This document shows positions 15,016-24,380 of a stretch of 28,781 nt of DNA, piece after piece. A program made the position numbers and the translations under genes. Position 1 is the first letter of the stretch, and every line of letters starts with the position of its first letter. The DNA is from Methanoregula sp. (GTDB lineage: Archaea; Halobacteriota; Methanomicrobia; Methanomicrobiales; Methanospirillaceae): assembly GCA_022710665.1 (NCBI GenBank), contig JAKLGN010000002.1, positions 1 to 28,781 of the forward strand, read 5' to 3'. The notes beneath the pieces were generated by a model, which saw only the letters and a program-made list of their open reading frames with translations, did no database searches and was not told the DNA's origin.

Positions 15016-18000
15016 GTGAATGCAACGTATCACGTCCTCTACGTTGATGACGAGCCGGGCCTTCTTGAGATCGGCAAGCTGTTCCTGGAGCAGAGCGGGC
15101 AGCTCAGTGTCGATACGAGTGATTCTGCGATCAAAGCACTTACCCTGCTGAACGCGAAGAGGTACGATGCCCTCGTCTCCGACTACATGATGCCGGGGAT
15201 GGACGGCATCGCTTTTTTAAAAGCGATCCGGGAGCGGTTCGGCGACCTCCCGTTCATTCTCTTTACCGGAAGAGGGCGCGAAGAAATTGTCATCAATGCC
15301 ATCAACAATGGCGCCGATTTTTACCTCCAGAAAGGTTCCGACGCCGCCGCCCAGTTTGCGGAGCTGGCACACAAGATCCGCCAGGCGGTCCGGCGGCGGG
15401 AGGCGGAGCAGGAACTGCGGAGAAGCGAGTCCCGGCTCCGTTCCTTCATTGAGACGACCCGGGAATCGGTCTCTATCGTCGATGAAGAAGGAAAAGTGAA
15501 GGAGTGGAACGCAGCAACGGAACAGATCACCGGTATCAGGAAAGAGGAGGCTCTTGGCAGTTTCTTATGGGACCTGACCTTCCGGTTGCTTCCTCCCGAA
15601 TATCATACGGAAGAACGCCGTGCATTCATCGAACAAAGGATCCGGACCTCCTTAAAGACCGGTATTCCCGTATTCCAAGAACCCCAGATCATCGAAGCAG
15701 AAGCTGCTGATGGCGCCCGGATCTACACCCGGCAGACGATCTTCCCGATCCGGATGGATAAGGGATTCGGGATCGGTTCGATCTCCCAGGATATCACGAG
15801 AGAAAAACTGGCGGAAAATGCGATACGGGAGAGCGAGAAGAAGTATCACGATCTGGCCGAACTCCTCCCGCAGATGGTCTTCGAGCTGGACCGGGATTTC
15901 CGGGTGCTCTGGGCGAACCAGCACGCGCAGAAAACCCTGGGATTGACGCAGCAGGAGATCGACCGGGGGATCAATGCCCGTTCCTTTATCGTTCCCACAG
16001 GCCTCGATACTGCACAAGGGGATGTAGAGAAATTATTCAGCGGCATGCCATTAGGGACCCGGGAATTCGCGGCGGTCCGGAAGGATAAAAGTTCATTTCC
16101 GGTCCTCGTGTACTCTGCTCCCGTCTACCGGAATGAAAAACTCTGTGGATTCCGCGGGGTGGCGGTCGATATCTCCGAACGGAAAAAGATGGAGGATGCC
16201 CTGCGGATAAGCGAGGATAAATACCGGGGCATTACGGAGCGGTCCTCCGATTGTATCCTTGTCCTCAATAAAGAGATGAGCCCGACCTATGTCTCACCTT
16301 CCGTACGGCAGATGCTCGGGTACGCTCCGGAAGAACTGGTCGGAAAAACACTTGAATTTGCCATGGAAACGATCTTTTCAGAGGCCGGTCCTGCATTTAT
16401 GCAGGCGGTAACGGCAACGAGGAGCGGCCTGCCGGTTGAAAATGTCGAGCTGCAGCTCTGCAGGAAGGACAAAACGCCGGTGATTGTCAACCTGTTCGCA
16501 TTGCCGATCCTGCGGAACGGTATCCTTGAAGGTGCACAGGTATCCATGCGGGACATCACGGAGATCGTGGTCACGCAGTCTGCCCTCAAGGCGATTGTCG
16601 GGAGCATGGTACGAACTACCGGGCTCAACTCGCTCTGGAAAATTGCGGAGAACGTCAGTTCCTGGCTCGGAGCCGACTGCGTCATGGTGGGGGAGATCCA
16701 GCCCGATAGAGACACGGTGAAGGTCCTTTCCATGATCCTTGACGGGAAACCGGTCAATGATTTCATCTACCATCTCAAAGGAACGCCCTGTGAGAATGTC
16801 GCGGAGAAGGGATTCTGCCATTACCCGGATGATTCTGTCCGGCTCTTCCCCAATGCAAAGGACATTATTGAACTGAATATCCAGGGATATGTCGGCACAC
16901 CACTGCGGGATTCCCGGGGGGAGGTTTCCGGCATCCTCTGTGCTCTTTCCCGGAAACCGGTGCAGTTATCCCCGTCAGTGCGGGAAATCCTGGAGATTAT
17001 CGCCGTGAAAGCGGCTGCAGAGGTTGAACGCATCCGGATTGAGGGTGAACTCCGGCAGAGCGAGGAGAAGTTCCGCTCCTTTGTTGAGAATGCAAACGAG
17101 ATCATGTTCTCCCTGTCACCTGACGGAATCTTCACCTACGTCTCCCCCAACTGTACGGATTGGCTGGGACATGACACCAGCGAGGTCATCGGAAAACCCG
17201 CCGCTGACCTCATCCATCCTGACGATTTCCCAAAGAACCGTGAAGACTTCCTCGAGACACTCAGGACGGGGAAAAGGATCAGCGGGACGGAATTCCGCAT
17301 CCGGCATAAGGACGGTTCATGGCGGTGGAATTCCCAGAGTATCTCCCCGATCCGCAATCCCGAAGGAACGATCATCGGGATCCAGGGCATCAGCCACGAT
17401 ATCACGGACCGGAAACAAGCAGAAGAAGCGCTCCGGAAGGCAAATGACAAGCTCAACCTCCTGTCCAGTATCACCCGCCATGATATCAACAACCAGCTCC
17501 TGACCCTGAACGGTTTTATCGCATTGTTGCAGCACGATATCACCGATCCAACCCAGAAAAAATATTTTTCCCGTATCGCACAGGCAAGCAGCAATATTGC
17601 CGAGATGATCCGGTTCACCAGTGAATACGAGAAGGTTGGTACGGGAGATCCGGCCTGGCAGGACCTTGCGAAGGTGATAGCCGCTGCGGGGAAAGGTTTC
17701 ATCCCCGACCAGTTCATCCTTATCAACGACCTTCCTGCCCCAACGGAAGTATTCGCCGATCCGATGCTGGAGAAGGTCTTCTTCAACCTCCTGGACAACG
17801 CGGCCCGGCACGGCGGGCGGGTGACGCAGATCCGGGTAGCATCCCGCCCGTCAGGGGAGGACCTGGTCATTGTCTGGGAGGACAACGGCATCGGGATCGC
17901 TGCCGATCACAAGGAGCATATCTTCGATCGGGGATTCGGGAAGAACACGGGGCTCGGCATGTTTCTTGTCCGTGAGATCCTCTCCCTGACGGGGATCTCG

Positions 18001-18084
18001 ATCGTTGAGACCGGTGAACCGGGCAATGGGGCACGGTTCGAGATGACGGTGCCCAAAGGAGCATTCCGGTTCGTGAAGTCGTAA
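15016..18084 (+). CDS. Hybrid sensor histidine kinase: REC-PAS-PAS-PAS-GAF-PAS-HisKA-HATPase
   Basis: The 1022-residue product is a soluble multi-sensor kinase. Order by eye: receiver domain (1-125; Asp11/Asp12, phospho-acceptor Asp56 in SDYMMPGMDG, Thr84, Lys106), PAS domains near 140-260, 272-390 and 397-515, a GAF domain near 528-675, a fourth PAS near 684-805, then a histidine kinase core with His822 in SITRHDINNQL, N-box FFNLLDNAARHGG, DNGIGIA (about 956) and GLGMFL. There are no membrane helices, so the signal is probably internal (redox, gas or small ligand). The receiver at the N-terminus suggests it is the target of another kinase. It starts with GTG. A small coiled-coil gene follows 32 bases later and may act with it. 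No output regulator is encoded nearby. Confidence 0.93.
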   Translation: MNATYHVLYVDDEPGLLEIGKLFLEQSGQLSVDTSDSAIKALTLLNAKRYDALVSDYMMPGMDGIAFLKAIRERFGDLPFILFTGRGREEIVINAINNGADFYLQKGSDAAAQFAELAHKIRQAVRRREAEQELRRSESRLRSFIETTRESVSIVDEEGKVKEWNAATEQITGIRKEEALGSFLWDLTFRLLPPEYHTEERRAFIEQRIRTSLKTGIPVFQEPQIIEAEAADGARIYTRQTIFPIRMDKGFGIGSISQDITREKLAENAIRESEKKYHDLAELLPQMVFELDRDFRVLWANQHAQKTLGLTQQEIDRGINARSFIVPTGLDTAQGDVEKLFSGMPLGTREFAAVRKDKSSFPVLVYSAPVYRNEKLCGFRGVAVDISERKKMEDALRISEDKYRGITERSSDCILVLNKEMSPTYVSPSVRQMLGYAPEELVGKTLEFAMETIFSEAGPAFMQAVTATRSGLPVENVELQLCRKDKTPVIVNLFALPILRNGILEGAQVSMRDITEIVVTQSALKAIVGSMVRTTGLNSLWKIAENVSSWLGADCVMVGEIQPDRDTVKVLSMILDGKPVNDFIYHLKGTPCENVAEKGFCHYPDDSVRLFPNAKDIIELNIQGYVGTPLRDSRGEVSGILCALSRKPVQLSPSVREILEIIAVKAAAEVERIRIEGELRQSEEKFRSFVENANEIMFSLSPDGIFTYVSPNCTDWLGHDTSEVIGKPAADLIHPDDFPKNREDFLETLRTGKRISGTEFRIRHKDGSWRWNSQSISPIRNPEGTIIGIQGISHDITDRKQAEEALRKANDKLNLLSSITRHDINNQLLTLNGFIALLQHDITDPTQKKYFSRIAQASSNIAEMIRFTSEYEKVGTGDPAWQDLAKVIAAAGKGFIPDQFILINDLPAPTEVFADPMLEKVFFNLLDNAARHGGRVTQIRVASRPSGEDLVIVWEDNGIGIAADHKEHIFDRGFGKNTGLGMFLVREILSLTGISIVETGEPGNGARFEMTVPKGAFRFVKS

Positions 18085-18116
18085 CCGGAATGATGGCCGG
18101 CGACGGGAGTCCAGCG

Positions 18117-18467
18117 ATGCAGGAAAATGATGCCGGGAAAAACACCGCGACACGGGAGGAACTGTCCCGGAGGCTTACATCCTACCGGCAGGAACTTGAC
18201 CGGCTGACCGCGGATTACCCTGCGCTGATGGCGAAGAAGCTGCGGGAGCGGACTGATCTCGTGGAACTGTTAAAAACGGAGAACGATCCGGAGAAAGCGG
18301 AGGCGTTGTGGAAGCAGTACGACAATGCCGGGACAACCTTCAGCCAGTGGATCCTGGAATACCAGAACCGGATCGCCGGACTGACGAGAAAGATCCAGGA
18401 GACCAATGACCTGCTCTGGGCCGCTGAGGAAAAGCCGGGACCGGAAGAACGCCCGGGCGAGGGGTGA
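18117..18467 (+). CDS. Small coiled-coil protein downstream of the sensor kinase
   Basis: The 116-residue product (from ATG 18117; 124 from ATG 18093) is highly charged and predicted to be almost fully helical, with heptad-like stretches TREELSRRLTSYRQELDRL and QNRIAGLTRKIQETNDLLW separated by a less regular centre. I do not recognise a family. GGGAG lies eight bases ahead of 18117, so I prefer this start. It begins 32 bases after the kinase stop on the same strand, so it is probably co-expressed and might bind the kinase; this is inference from position only. Confidence 0.72.
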   Translation: MQENDAGKNTATREELSRRLTSYRQELDRLTADYPALMAKKLRERTDLVELLKTENDPEKAEALWKQYDNAGTTFSQWILEYQNRIAGLTRKIQETNDLLWAAEEKPGPEERPGEG

Positions 18468-18483
18468 CTTCCACAATTTTCAT

Positions 18484-18559
18484 GAAAAAAATTTGCCGGA
18501 GAAATTTTCCGTCCCTGAAAAAATTTATTCCGGAAATTTCTGGTTCTGAAAAATTTTGA
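18484..18559. repeat. AT-rich tandem repeat of about 32 bp with AAATTT cores
   Basis: Two units, 18484-18516 and 18517-18547, and a partial third at 18548-18559 each start GAAAAA(A)ATTT and the full units contain a second AAATTT after a CCGGA block. AAATTT centres fall near 18491, 18504, 18523, 18536 and 18553, a 13/19/13/17 spacing. It lies between the coiled-coil gene and the lipoprotein gene at 18673. Confidence 0.6.
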
Positions 18560-18672
18560 TCGCGGGGATTTCCTGCGGAAAAAAATGCGGGTGCGAAAAA
18601 GTCCGGCCGCATGCCGCATCACGACAAGAGAGAAAGAGAACATTTATTTCCGGGAGAAAGAGAGCGCATACA

Positions 18673-19521
18673 ATGAACTCTGCTGGCACCTGCATTTTTT
18701 TCATCGTCTTCCTGGTACTGGTTTCCGGGTGCAGTTCCTCCACCGGATCATCATCACCGGCACCTTCTCCCATGGTTACGGTTTCTTCATCCACTCCAGC
18801 GGCAACTTCTTCCGCGACTGCGACCCCTTCCGCCGTTCCTACGAAGCCTGCGGATCCGCTCGTCGGGTCATGGAAATGTTTGAGTTATACCTCAAACGGG
18901 CCACTGGAAAAGCTCTACACATTCTCCGAGAATTCCACGTGGACCCGGACGAATAGAAACTTAAAGACGCGGGTAAAGTCCCTGTCCCACGGGACCTGGA
19001 AATCCGGTAGCAACAACCAGTATATTTTCCACTCGCTGGTCACCGGGAGTTCTGCAACATTTACCTATGATCCAAAGACGGACACGCTCTATGAGCCGAC
19101 GTTCCAGGAGACGTTCCGCCGCACCATCCCACCCGTCCCCCCGGCGCCGGTCATCAACCTGACCCTGCATTCCGAACAGAAAGCCGATACGCTGGAGAAA
19201 TCCAAGCCCCGGTCGGGCTACCGGTACCTGATCCTGAACGTAACACTTCAGAATATCCAGGAGAATGCGAGTTTCCCGCTGGATGAACGGAGCATGTGGG
19301 TCGTGTACGATAACTCGCCGGGCACGTATATTATGATCAACAATATGGAGGGATATCTTGAAAATCCGCTCAAGCTCGGAACCCTCGCACCGGGAGAGAC
19401 GCGGCAGGGAAACGTCATCTTCTCGGTTCTGAAAAATACGCATTCCTATACCCTGAGACTGGTCGACAGCCGGGGCGATGACGCGGCGGAGAGAATTATT
19501 TTCGAGGACAGTTCGGCGTGA
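18673..19521 (+). CDS. DUF4352-like lipoprotein
   Basis: The 282-residue product begins with a signal peptide and lipobox LVSGC (Cys20), then a Ser/Thr/Pro/Ala-rich linker to about residue 60. The next part (ADPLVGSWKCLSY to about 150) looks like a small beta-rich domain. The C-terminal 130 residues (YRYLILNVTLQNIQENASFPLDERSMWVV, then LGTLAPGETRQGNVIFSV) match the immunoglobulin-like DUF4352/Telomeric-repeat-like pattern seen in many methanogen surface lipoproteins. It should sit outside the cell membrane. Function is unknown. The frame is open upstream to 18556, but the signal peptide fixes the start at 18673. Confidence 0.82.
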   Translation: MNSAGTCIFFIVFLVLVSGCSSSTGSSSPAPSPMVTVSSSTPAATSSATATPSAVPTKPADPLVGSWKCLSYTSNGPLEKLYTFSENSTWTRTNRNLKTRVKSLSHGTWKSGSNNQYIFHSLVTGSSATFTYDPKTDTLYEPTFQETFRRTIPPVPPAPVINLTLHSEQKADTLEKSKPRSGYRYLILNVTLQNIQENASFPLDERSMWVVYDNSPGTYIMINNMEGYLENPLKLGTLAPGETRQGNVIFSVLKNTHSYTLRLVDSRGDDAAERIIFEDSSA

Positions 19522-19746
19522 TTTTTGCTGAATATCCGGCGGTGTTTCGTGGTATCCGCGACCGGGACCGCCTCCGCAAGGCGCCCTGTGGGGAGCAGGG
19601 GATCCGGAAAAAGGGGGGTTAGGGTCTTTTACCACGAACCTGTGGGACTCTGAAAAATTTCCCTTTCCCGGAATGGGGCTAAAGAGAAATCGGATAATCC
19701 TGGATAATTCGCCCAATGTCTCATTCCAGGTAAATCCGACAGGATC

Positions 19747-19910
19747 GATCTCCCGGTGGACAAAACCCACATTTTCCAGTCTGTCCACCGGAGGGCAAAA
19801 ATGGGTGGTGGACACGGGGCTCTGTCGGAGATTCCGGAAAGGGGAAGCATATCCCCCGCGCTGCTCTCCCCGCTGTACCAGATCCGGCCAGTCCCCCGTT
19901 TTCCCCGTCG
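19747..19910. repeat. Dispersed repeat, copy B (left part)
   Basis: This matches 14031-14190. Shared strings include GATCTTCCGG/GATCTCCCGG at the start, GGTGGTGGACA in the middle and CGCTGTACC with GATCCGGCC at the end. It lacks the right-hand 50 bases, which instead appear about 550 bases further right. Confidence 0.65.
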
Positions 19911-20460
19911 GAAAAAAACGATCATCATATTCGCATTCCTGCGGCATTTCCAGGCACCTGAAGGGCAGAACAACAGAGTAAAAATATCCTCTGTTCCCGA
20001 GCCATTCAACGCTCACCGTTGAGATCGAAATCAGGCGCTTTTTTGCAAACCGAGCCAATATTGGATATTTTTTCCACACGAAGTGAAAAGGAGCGATTAT
20101 TGGGCGTTTTCGGGAGAGACTGGGATCGAAGATCCGGAATCGGAGCCCGTTACGAGCCCTGATTAGCAGTACTCCGGACGACCCCTGAAGGAGAATCCAT
20201 GGTGGTTGATGGTCGGGAATAGTACTCCTCCGCCCAATCCTTCCCGACGGTGGCCCCGGTCATAACCAGTTCTACTATCCCGAAAACGAGCCAGGTTTTC
20301 CGAAATCAGCGCCAGGTTTCCCCCTATTTCCACCATTTTCCCGTCGGAGAAGATGAGCCAGGTATGGCCACGTTTGGGCAGCAGAAAAACCAGGAAACGA
20401 GCAATCATACCAGCGGCCGGATCATAAGAAAATCACGCAGGAAAAATCGGCCCGTATTCG

Positions 20461-20510
20461 CGTTCTGGTTGAGTTTAGATGCGGGGGTGTATGGCGGGAG
20501 GTGCCGGGAG
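20461..20510. repeat. Dispersed repeat, copy C (right part)
   Basis: CGTTCTGGTTGAG and ATGGCGGGAGGTGCCGGGAG match 14191-14240 with no gaps. It may be the displaced right end of copy B. Confidence 0.7.
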
Positions 20511-20644
20511 GCTAGGTGGGGGGTTTATTTTTGGAGGGTTTACGTCGGAGGTGGGTGTTCATGGGTTGGGGGAGAAGGCTTGATTGGCAGGTTCCTCCGT
20601 CGGAGCCCAATGATGATAGGTTAGCGGGAAGGGTCTGGAGAATA

Positions 20645-20670
20645 GAGATATTGGCTTCCTGTAATATCTC
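20645..20670 (-). terminator. Stem-loop terminator candidate after the 797-residue gene
   Basis: Perfect 8-bp arms GAGATATT (20645-20652) and AATATCTC (20663-20670) around a 10-base loop, 22 bases past the stop of the minus-strand gene. It also marks the left edge of the AT-rich island. Confidence 0.45.
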
Positions 20671-20691
20671 CTCGCGATTTTCATTATGATA

Positions 20692-23085
20692 TTAATTAAA
20701 ATTTGATGATTTTTCAGTAATTTTTTGGTGGTATAAATCAAAAAATTTTGAAAGCAATTCAATTTCGTTTCCACCTTTCAATTCAGAGCGAAATTTTGTA
20801 AATTCACCTTCAGTTATTGATTTCATTTCATTTGGAAAATTCGCTAGTTGTTTTGCACAATCTGAGGCTATCTCAGGTTTATTTAATTCCAAAGCATGAA
20901 GACCGAATATCATATCCATGTGAATGAGTTGCTTATATGTTTCATCGGGAATTTTCTTCACTCCAGTTATGGAAATATGATCAATTTGTTGAATGACACT
21001 TAATAATGCAATTTCAATTCCTTTATTGAATGAAGTGAGGCCAATGGCTATCAAAGCTAATTGGATATTTTTTTGACCAACATAGTACCCTTCTTCCGCA
21101 CATTTTAAAAATAAATGGCCAAGACAAATAATAGAATACTTCGTTGATCTCTCCAAATTTTTATTGCTAGATTCAATTCCGGCTTCGCTTAATATTTTTA
21201 TTATTGAAAAAATAACAGATTTTTCTCTATCTGTTTTTCTTAAAAGAGCATCATAAGTCATTTCTTTCAATACATCAACCGGTGCGATAAAGGATAGGTC
21301 AAAAAATTGTTTTTCAATTAATGATCTTCCTACAATATAGATTAAATTGATTAATTTTGATGATTCGTCATCGAATTTGATATTGATTAAATTATTCAAT
21401 AATTCAGACAGGGATTGAATATACAAACCTAAAATTTCTTCTTGTCTTTTCTCCACCAAGAAATCAAGAATATTCCTATTAATATTGATAAAAACGTCGA
21501 AATATTTCATTTCTTTTTGTTTTAGATAATTTTCTGAAATCTTTTTCTGGGATTGCAATATCCAAAAAACTACTTCTTCACTAGCGGATGATCTTAAGGC
21601 ATTATTAATAATTTCATTAAAGGAATAAATACAAAACATTGAAACTTTTTCGATTTTTTCTTGTCTCGCATAAAAGTAAAGGTCTTCCAAATTTTCATAG
21701 GTTCTGTAGAAGATTCCAATTTGTGAGTTAGTTATTGAGGTATTGCAAATTTTTTTAAGAACACTCGAAATTATTAAAATAGAATCGTCTAATTTTTGTT
21801 TTTCTAGAATGATTTTTTTAGAAATTTTTCCTAATGATATAGTCATTTCGTCTAAACTTATATGGAAATTTTGGAGAATTGCATCATCAAGCAGAATACT
21901 ATAAAATAATACTATATCCTTCAATTTTGAATCATCTTTATTGGAAACATGAAATTCCGCTATGGACTCTAATTTTTCAATACATATTGCGAAATTATTA
22001 TGATTATTTAAAGATATTGATAATTTGCCAAGATTAAGGATTGATTTTACTGTAATATCATATTCATCATTTCTGTTTTTTTCAGCAGTCATTAGAGCGA
22101 TTTTTGTTAAAAAATTAATTGATGTATGAAAAAGTAAATTTGATTTTTTTTCTGTAGCTCGTTTCGCAATATTATACAATGAAGAAATGGGAAATTCTAA
22201 ATTTTGAGCTGATTTTTTTTGTATAATTTCTTCAATAGCGAAATAATAATTATTGCATGTATGAGCTGTAATAAAATCGCAGTTCAGATTCTCACTTAGA
22301 AATTGGATTTTAGCTATTTTTTTGAAATAAGAATCAAAAATTCTCTCAATTTCTTGATCCGATGATTTTTGGATAATTGAAATAACAATTCCGTTAATTC
22401 TTATTAATCCATCAATCGTCACTTCAAGATCGTATTTCTGCATCGACGATTCGATGATATTAAATAATAAATTAAAGTTTTCATCTTGAAATAAAACAGA
22501 ATTTTTTTCAATTTGCTTAGCGATGTCTTCAACTATTACCTTTGATTTTAATAAAGTGGTTGTACTTTTAATAAAGGGTACAATAATGATAAAAGTGAAA
22601 ATTGCAAGACCTAATTCAAAAGAGACATAGCTGGCTGATAAAGGATCATTAAGGTTTAAGGTTTTAAGAGAAAACAATCCGATGATGATTGATATTAAAT
22701 ATATTATAAGTAAAATCCAAAAATCGGGATGTCGCTTAATATAATCAATAATTGTTGAAGAATATTGTGACGCGGTTATCTGAATTGCAACTAATGAAAG
22801 AGTAATAACTATTGAGATGATGGCAGCTTGGCTCTCAATAATCACTGTTATCAGGGCTCTCTCATTTTCAGTATCAAATGGATATATTCCAAAAAAATTT
22901 ATGAAACAGCAATAACCAAGGATTGTTGCGATATATATACCAAAATAAAAGCTTCCACGTCTGATTATTAACTTCATATCATTTTTCATCTTTTTTAATT
23001 GTTTAACTACATCAACATAATTGTTCTTACAACCAATTTTTGAATTTTTAAAAATCACGTTCATATTGAGAAAAGCAATTATCAT
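20692..23085 (-). CDS. Membrane protein with long helical cytosolic domain (797 residues)
   Basis: I do not recognise a named family with confidence. The N-terminal quarter has four membrane helices near residues 45-66, 77-102, 122-142 and 152-174; the segment AIISIVITLSLVAIQITASQYS recalls DUF2254 membrane proteins. The remaining 620 residues are predicted soluble and helical, rich in Ile, Lys, Glu and Ser, and resemble helical-repeat scaffolds. Start is uncertain: ATG 23085 is only 22 bases from the divergent gene, so ATG 23064, 22989 or 22977 may be the real start. Codon use is extremely AT-rich, unlike the surrounding genes, which points to horizontal transfer. It is paired head-to-head with another AT-rich membrane protein gene, so the two may form one system. 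Confidence 0.82.
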   Translation of the reverse strand: MIIAFLNMNVIFKNSKIGCKNNYVDVVKQLKKMKNDMKLIIRRGSFYFGIYIATILGYCCFINFFGIYPFDTENERALITVIIESQAAIISIVITLSLVAIQITASQYSSTIIDYIKRHPDFWILLIIYLISIIIGLFSLKTLNLNDPLSASYVSFELGLAIFTFIIIVPFIKSTTTLLKSKVIVEDIAKQIEKNSVLFQDENFNLLFNIIESSMQKYDLEVTIDGLIRINGIVISIIQKSSDQEIERIFDSYFKKIAKIQFLSENLNCDFITAHTCNNYYFAIEEIIQKKSAQNLEFPISSLYNIAKRATEKKSNLLFHTSINFLTKIALMTAEKNRNDEYDITVKSILNLGKLSISLNNHNNFAICIEKLESIAEFHVSNKDDSKLKDIVLFYSILLDDAILQNFHISLDEMTISLGKISKKIILEKQKLDDSILIISSVLKKICNTSITNSQIGIFYRTYENLEDLYFYARQEKIEKVSMFCIYSFNEIINNALRSSASEEVVFWILQSQKKISENYLKQKEMKYFDVFININRNILDFLVEKRQEEILGLYIQSLSELLNNLINIKFDDESSKLINLIYIVGRSLIEKQFFDLSFIAPVDVLKEMTYDALLRKTDREKSVIFSIIKILSEAGIESSNKNLERSTKYSIICLGHLFLKCAEEGYYVGQKNIQLALIAIGLTSFNKGIEIALLSVIQQIDHISITGVKKIPDETYKQLIHMDMIFGLHALELNKPEIASDCAKQLANFPNEMKSITEGEFTKFRSELKGGNEIELLSKFFDLYHQKITEKSSNFN

Positions 23086-23107
23086 ATCAAAAGTTTATTC
23101 AATTTTA

Positions 23108-24298
23108 ATGATATTCAGAAAAAGATCTTGGAGTATAAATGTCACAAAGGACTCCTTAATAACTGAGCTAGATTATGAAATCCAGAAAGAATATCAAATA
23201 CTGAATAAGTTCAGTTCAGAAAAGTTTTCAATAATATTGATTATTTTTGCATTTATTACCGTATTAATAACAATTTTCGATTTTTTCCCTCAGATTTTCA
23301 GTGAAAGTCAAGATATTTTATTATTATATCTATTTTCAGCAGATTTGATGATCTTAATATGGAGTTATTGGGGTTTTTTAAAAAAAATTTCATTAAAAAT
23401 TTTCAAAATCCGGCCATTAATTTCTGGTCCTGTAAGCAGTTTAAATTTCTTTGTATTGTTTGATAAAAACGAAAGAGCCCGATTTAAATTTCTTTTGAAT
23501 GCCGATTGGCAATATGCAAAAAAAGGAGAACCGCATTCATGGGCGATTTTTATTTTCCTTTTCACGCTTATTGGAATTAGTTATGCGAACCTTCAAAATT
23601 GGATCAATATACCTCATTTGAACGATCCAATATTTTTTGGAATTCCCCTCTCAATCGCATTAATTATTTTTTCACTTATTATGATCATTTCGATCTATTA
23701 TCTAAATATCAAGGGGATAATTTGGGATATTTTATTTTCATCAATAGATTTCTTCGAGGAAAAATCCCAAACAAAAATGAAAACGCTTTTAATCGGACTT
23801 TTATTCATTATTTCTGGTTTTATAATCGTTATGCTACCCATATTTTACTATGTATTTCCGCTTGTTTTCTTCGCTTATTTTATTATTCCAAATCTCTCCT
23901 TTCTGTCGTATAGCAATAATTTTGTTTTTTTGTTGCTATGCATAATTTTTATCAATGTGATGGTTGAATTTTTAGCTATTCCTTATGGAATAAATCTTGT
24001 AGAAAATATAAAGAATGAAAAAATTTGGTGGTTAGAACGATTAAAAATAGAGATTTTATCGAATGGTTCTATCAATCAAATTCAATTTGAACATTTTTAC
24101 AAGAAAATAGATTGTTCTGACATTTATCTTCCAATTCCTATTCAAAGAATGTTCATTTTCCAAAAATATGTATTTTTACCGAAATGGCTGTTGGATCAGA
24201 CGAATGATATTGATTTATGCGATGATTCGGATTTTAGAATTTTAAAAGAGCGGTTTGAATTTCATAAAAATTTGATCTATAGAAATAAGATACAATGA
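23108..24298 (+). CDS. Unrecognised polytopic membrane protein (396 residues)
   Basis: The product has about six hydrophobic segments: SIILIIFAFITVLITIF, ILLLYLFSADLMILIWSY, WAIFIFLFTLIGISY, GIPLSIALIIFSLIMIISIYY, a long hydrophobic stretch LLIGLLFIISGFIIVM onward, and FVFLLLCIIFINVMVEFLAI. Between helices 2 and 3 is a soluble loop with KNERARFKFLLNADWQYAKKGE, and the last 80 residues are soluble. No family is recognised and no catalytic motif is visible. The start at 23108 avoids overlap with the divergent 797-residue gene; the frame is open to 23021. Like its neighbour it is very AT-rich. Function is unknown; a joint membrane-associated role with its neighbour is inferred from arrangement. 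Confidence 0.8.
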   Translation: MIFRKRSWSINVTKDSLITELDYEIQKEYQILNKFSSEKFSIILIIFAFITVLITIFDFFPQIFSESQDILLLYLFSADLMILIWSYWGFLKKISLKIFKIRPLISGPVSSLNFFVLFDKNERARFKFLLNADWQYAKKGEPHSWAIFIFLFTLIGISYANLQNWINIPHLNDPIFFGIPLSIALIIFSLIMIISIYYLNIKGIIWDILFSSIDFFEEKSQTKMKTLLIGLLFIISGFIIVMLPIFYYVFPLVFFAYFIIPNLSFLSYSNNFVFLLLCIIFINVMVEFLAIPYGINLVENIKNEKIWWLERLKIEILSNGSINQIQFEHFYKKIDCSDIYLPIPIQRMFIFQKYVFLPKWLLDQTNDIDLCDDSDFRILKERFEFHKNLIYRNKIQ

Positions 24299-24380
24299 AA
24301 TTTTTCCAAGGGTATTATCCCAATATTATTCATGCACGGTTCCCCCCACTTCCAAGAACACTCTCGCGTTCTCCTCCTCC

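Larger units (their letters stand above)
19522..20691. other. 1.2-kb intergenic region with repeat fragments
   Basis: I find no convincing gene here. It contains two repeat pieces described separately (19747-19910 and 20461-20510) and three copies of GCCAGGT (20290, 20311, 20357) inside related short contexts such as AGCCAGGTTTTCC. A frame covering 18961-20079 on the minus strand is open but lies antisense to the lipoprotein gene and is best seen as a shadow plus repeat. Confidence 0.55.

Noticed and set aside
14584..15033. 149-codon minus-strand frame with a lipobox-like ILEGC near its start
   Set aside because: It runs through the promoter of the sensor kinase and into the small membrane protein gene, and everything after the apparent signal peptide is low-quality sequence. 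The hydrophobic start comes from the AT-rich promoter.
18961..20079. 372-codon minus-strand frame
   Set aside because: Half of it is antisense to the DUF4352-like lipoprotein gene and the rest is repeat copy B. No domain is recognisable, though the repeat part shares residues with copy A.
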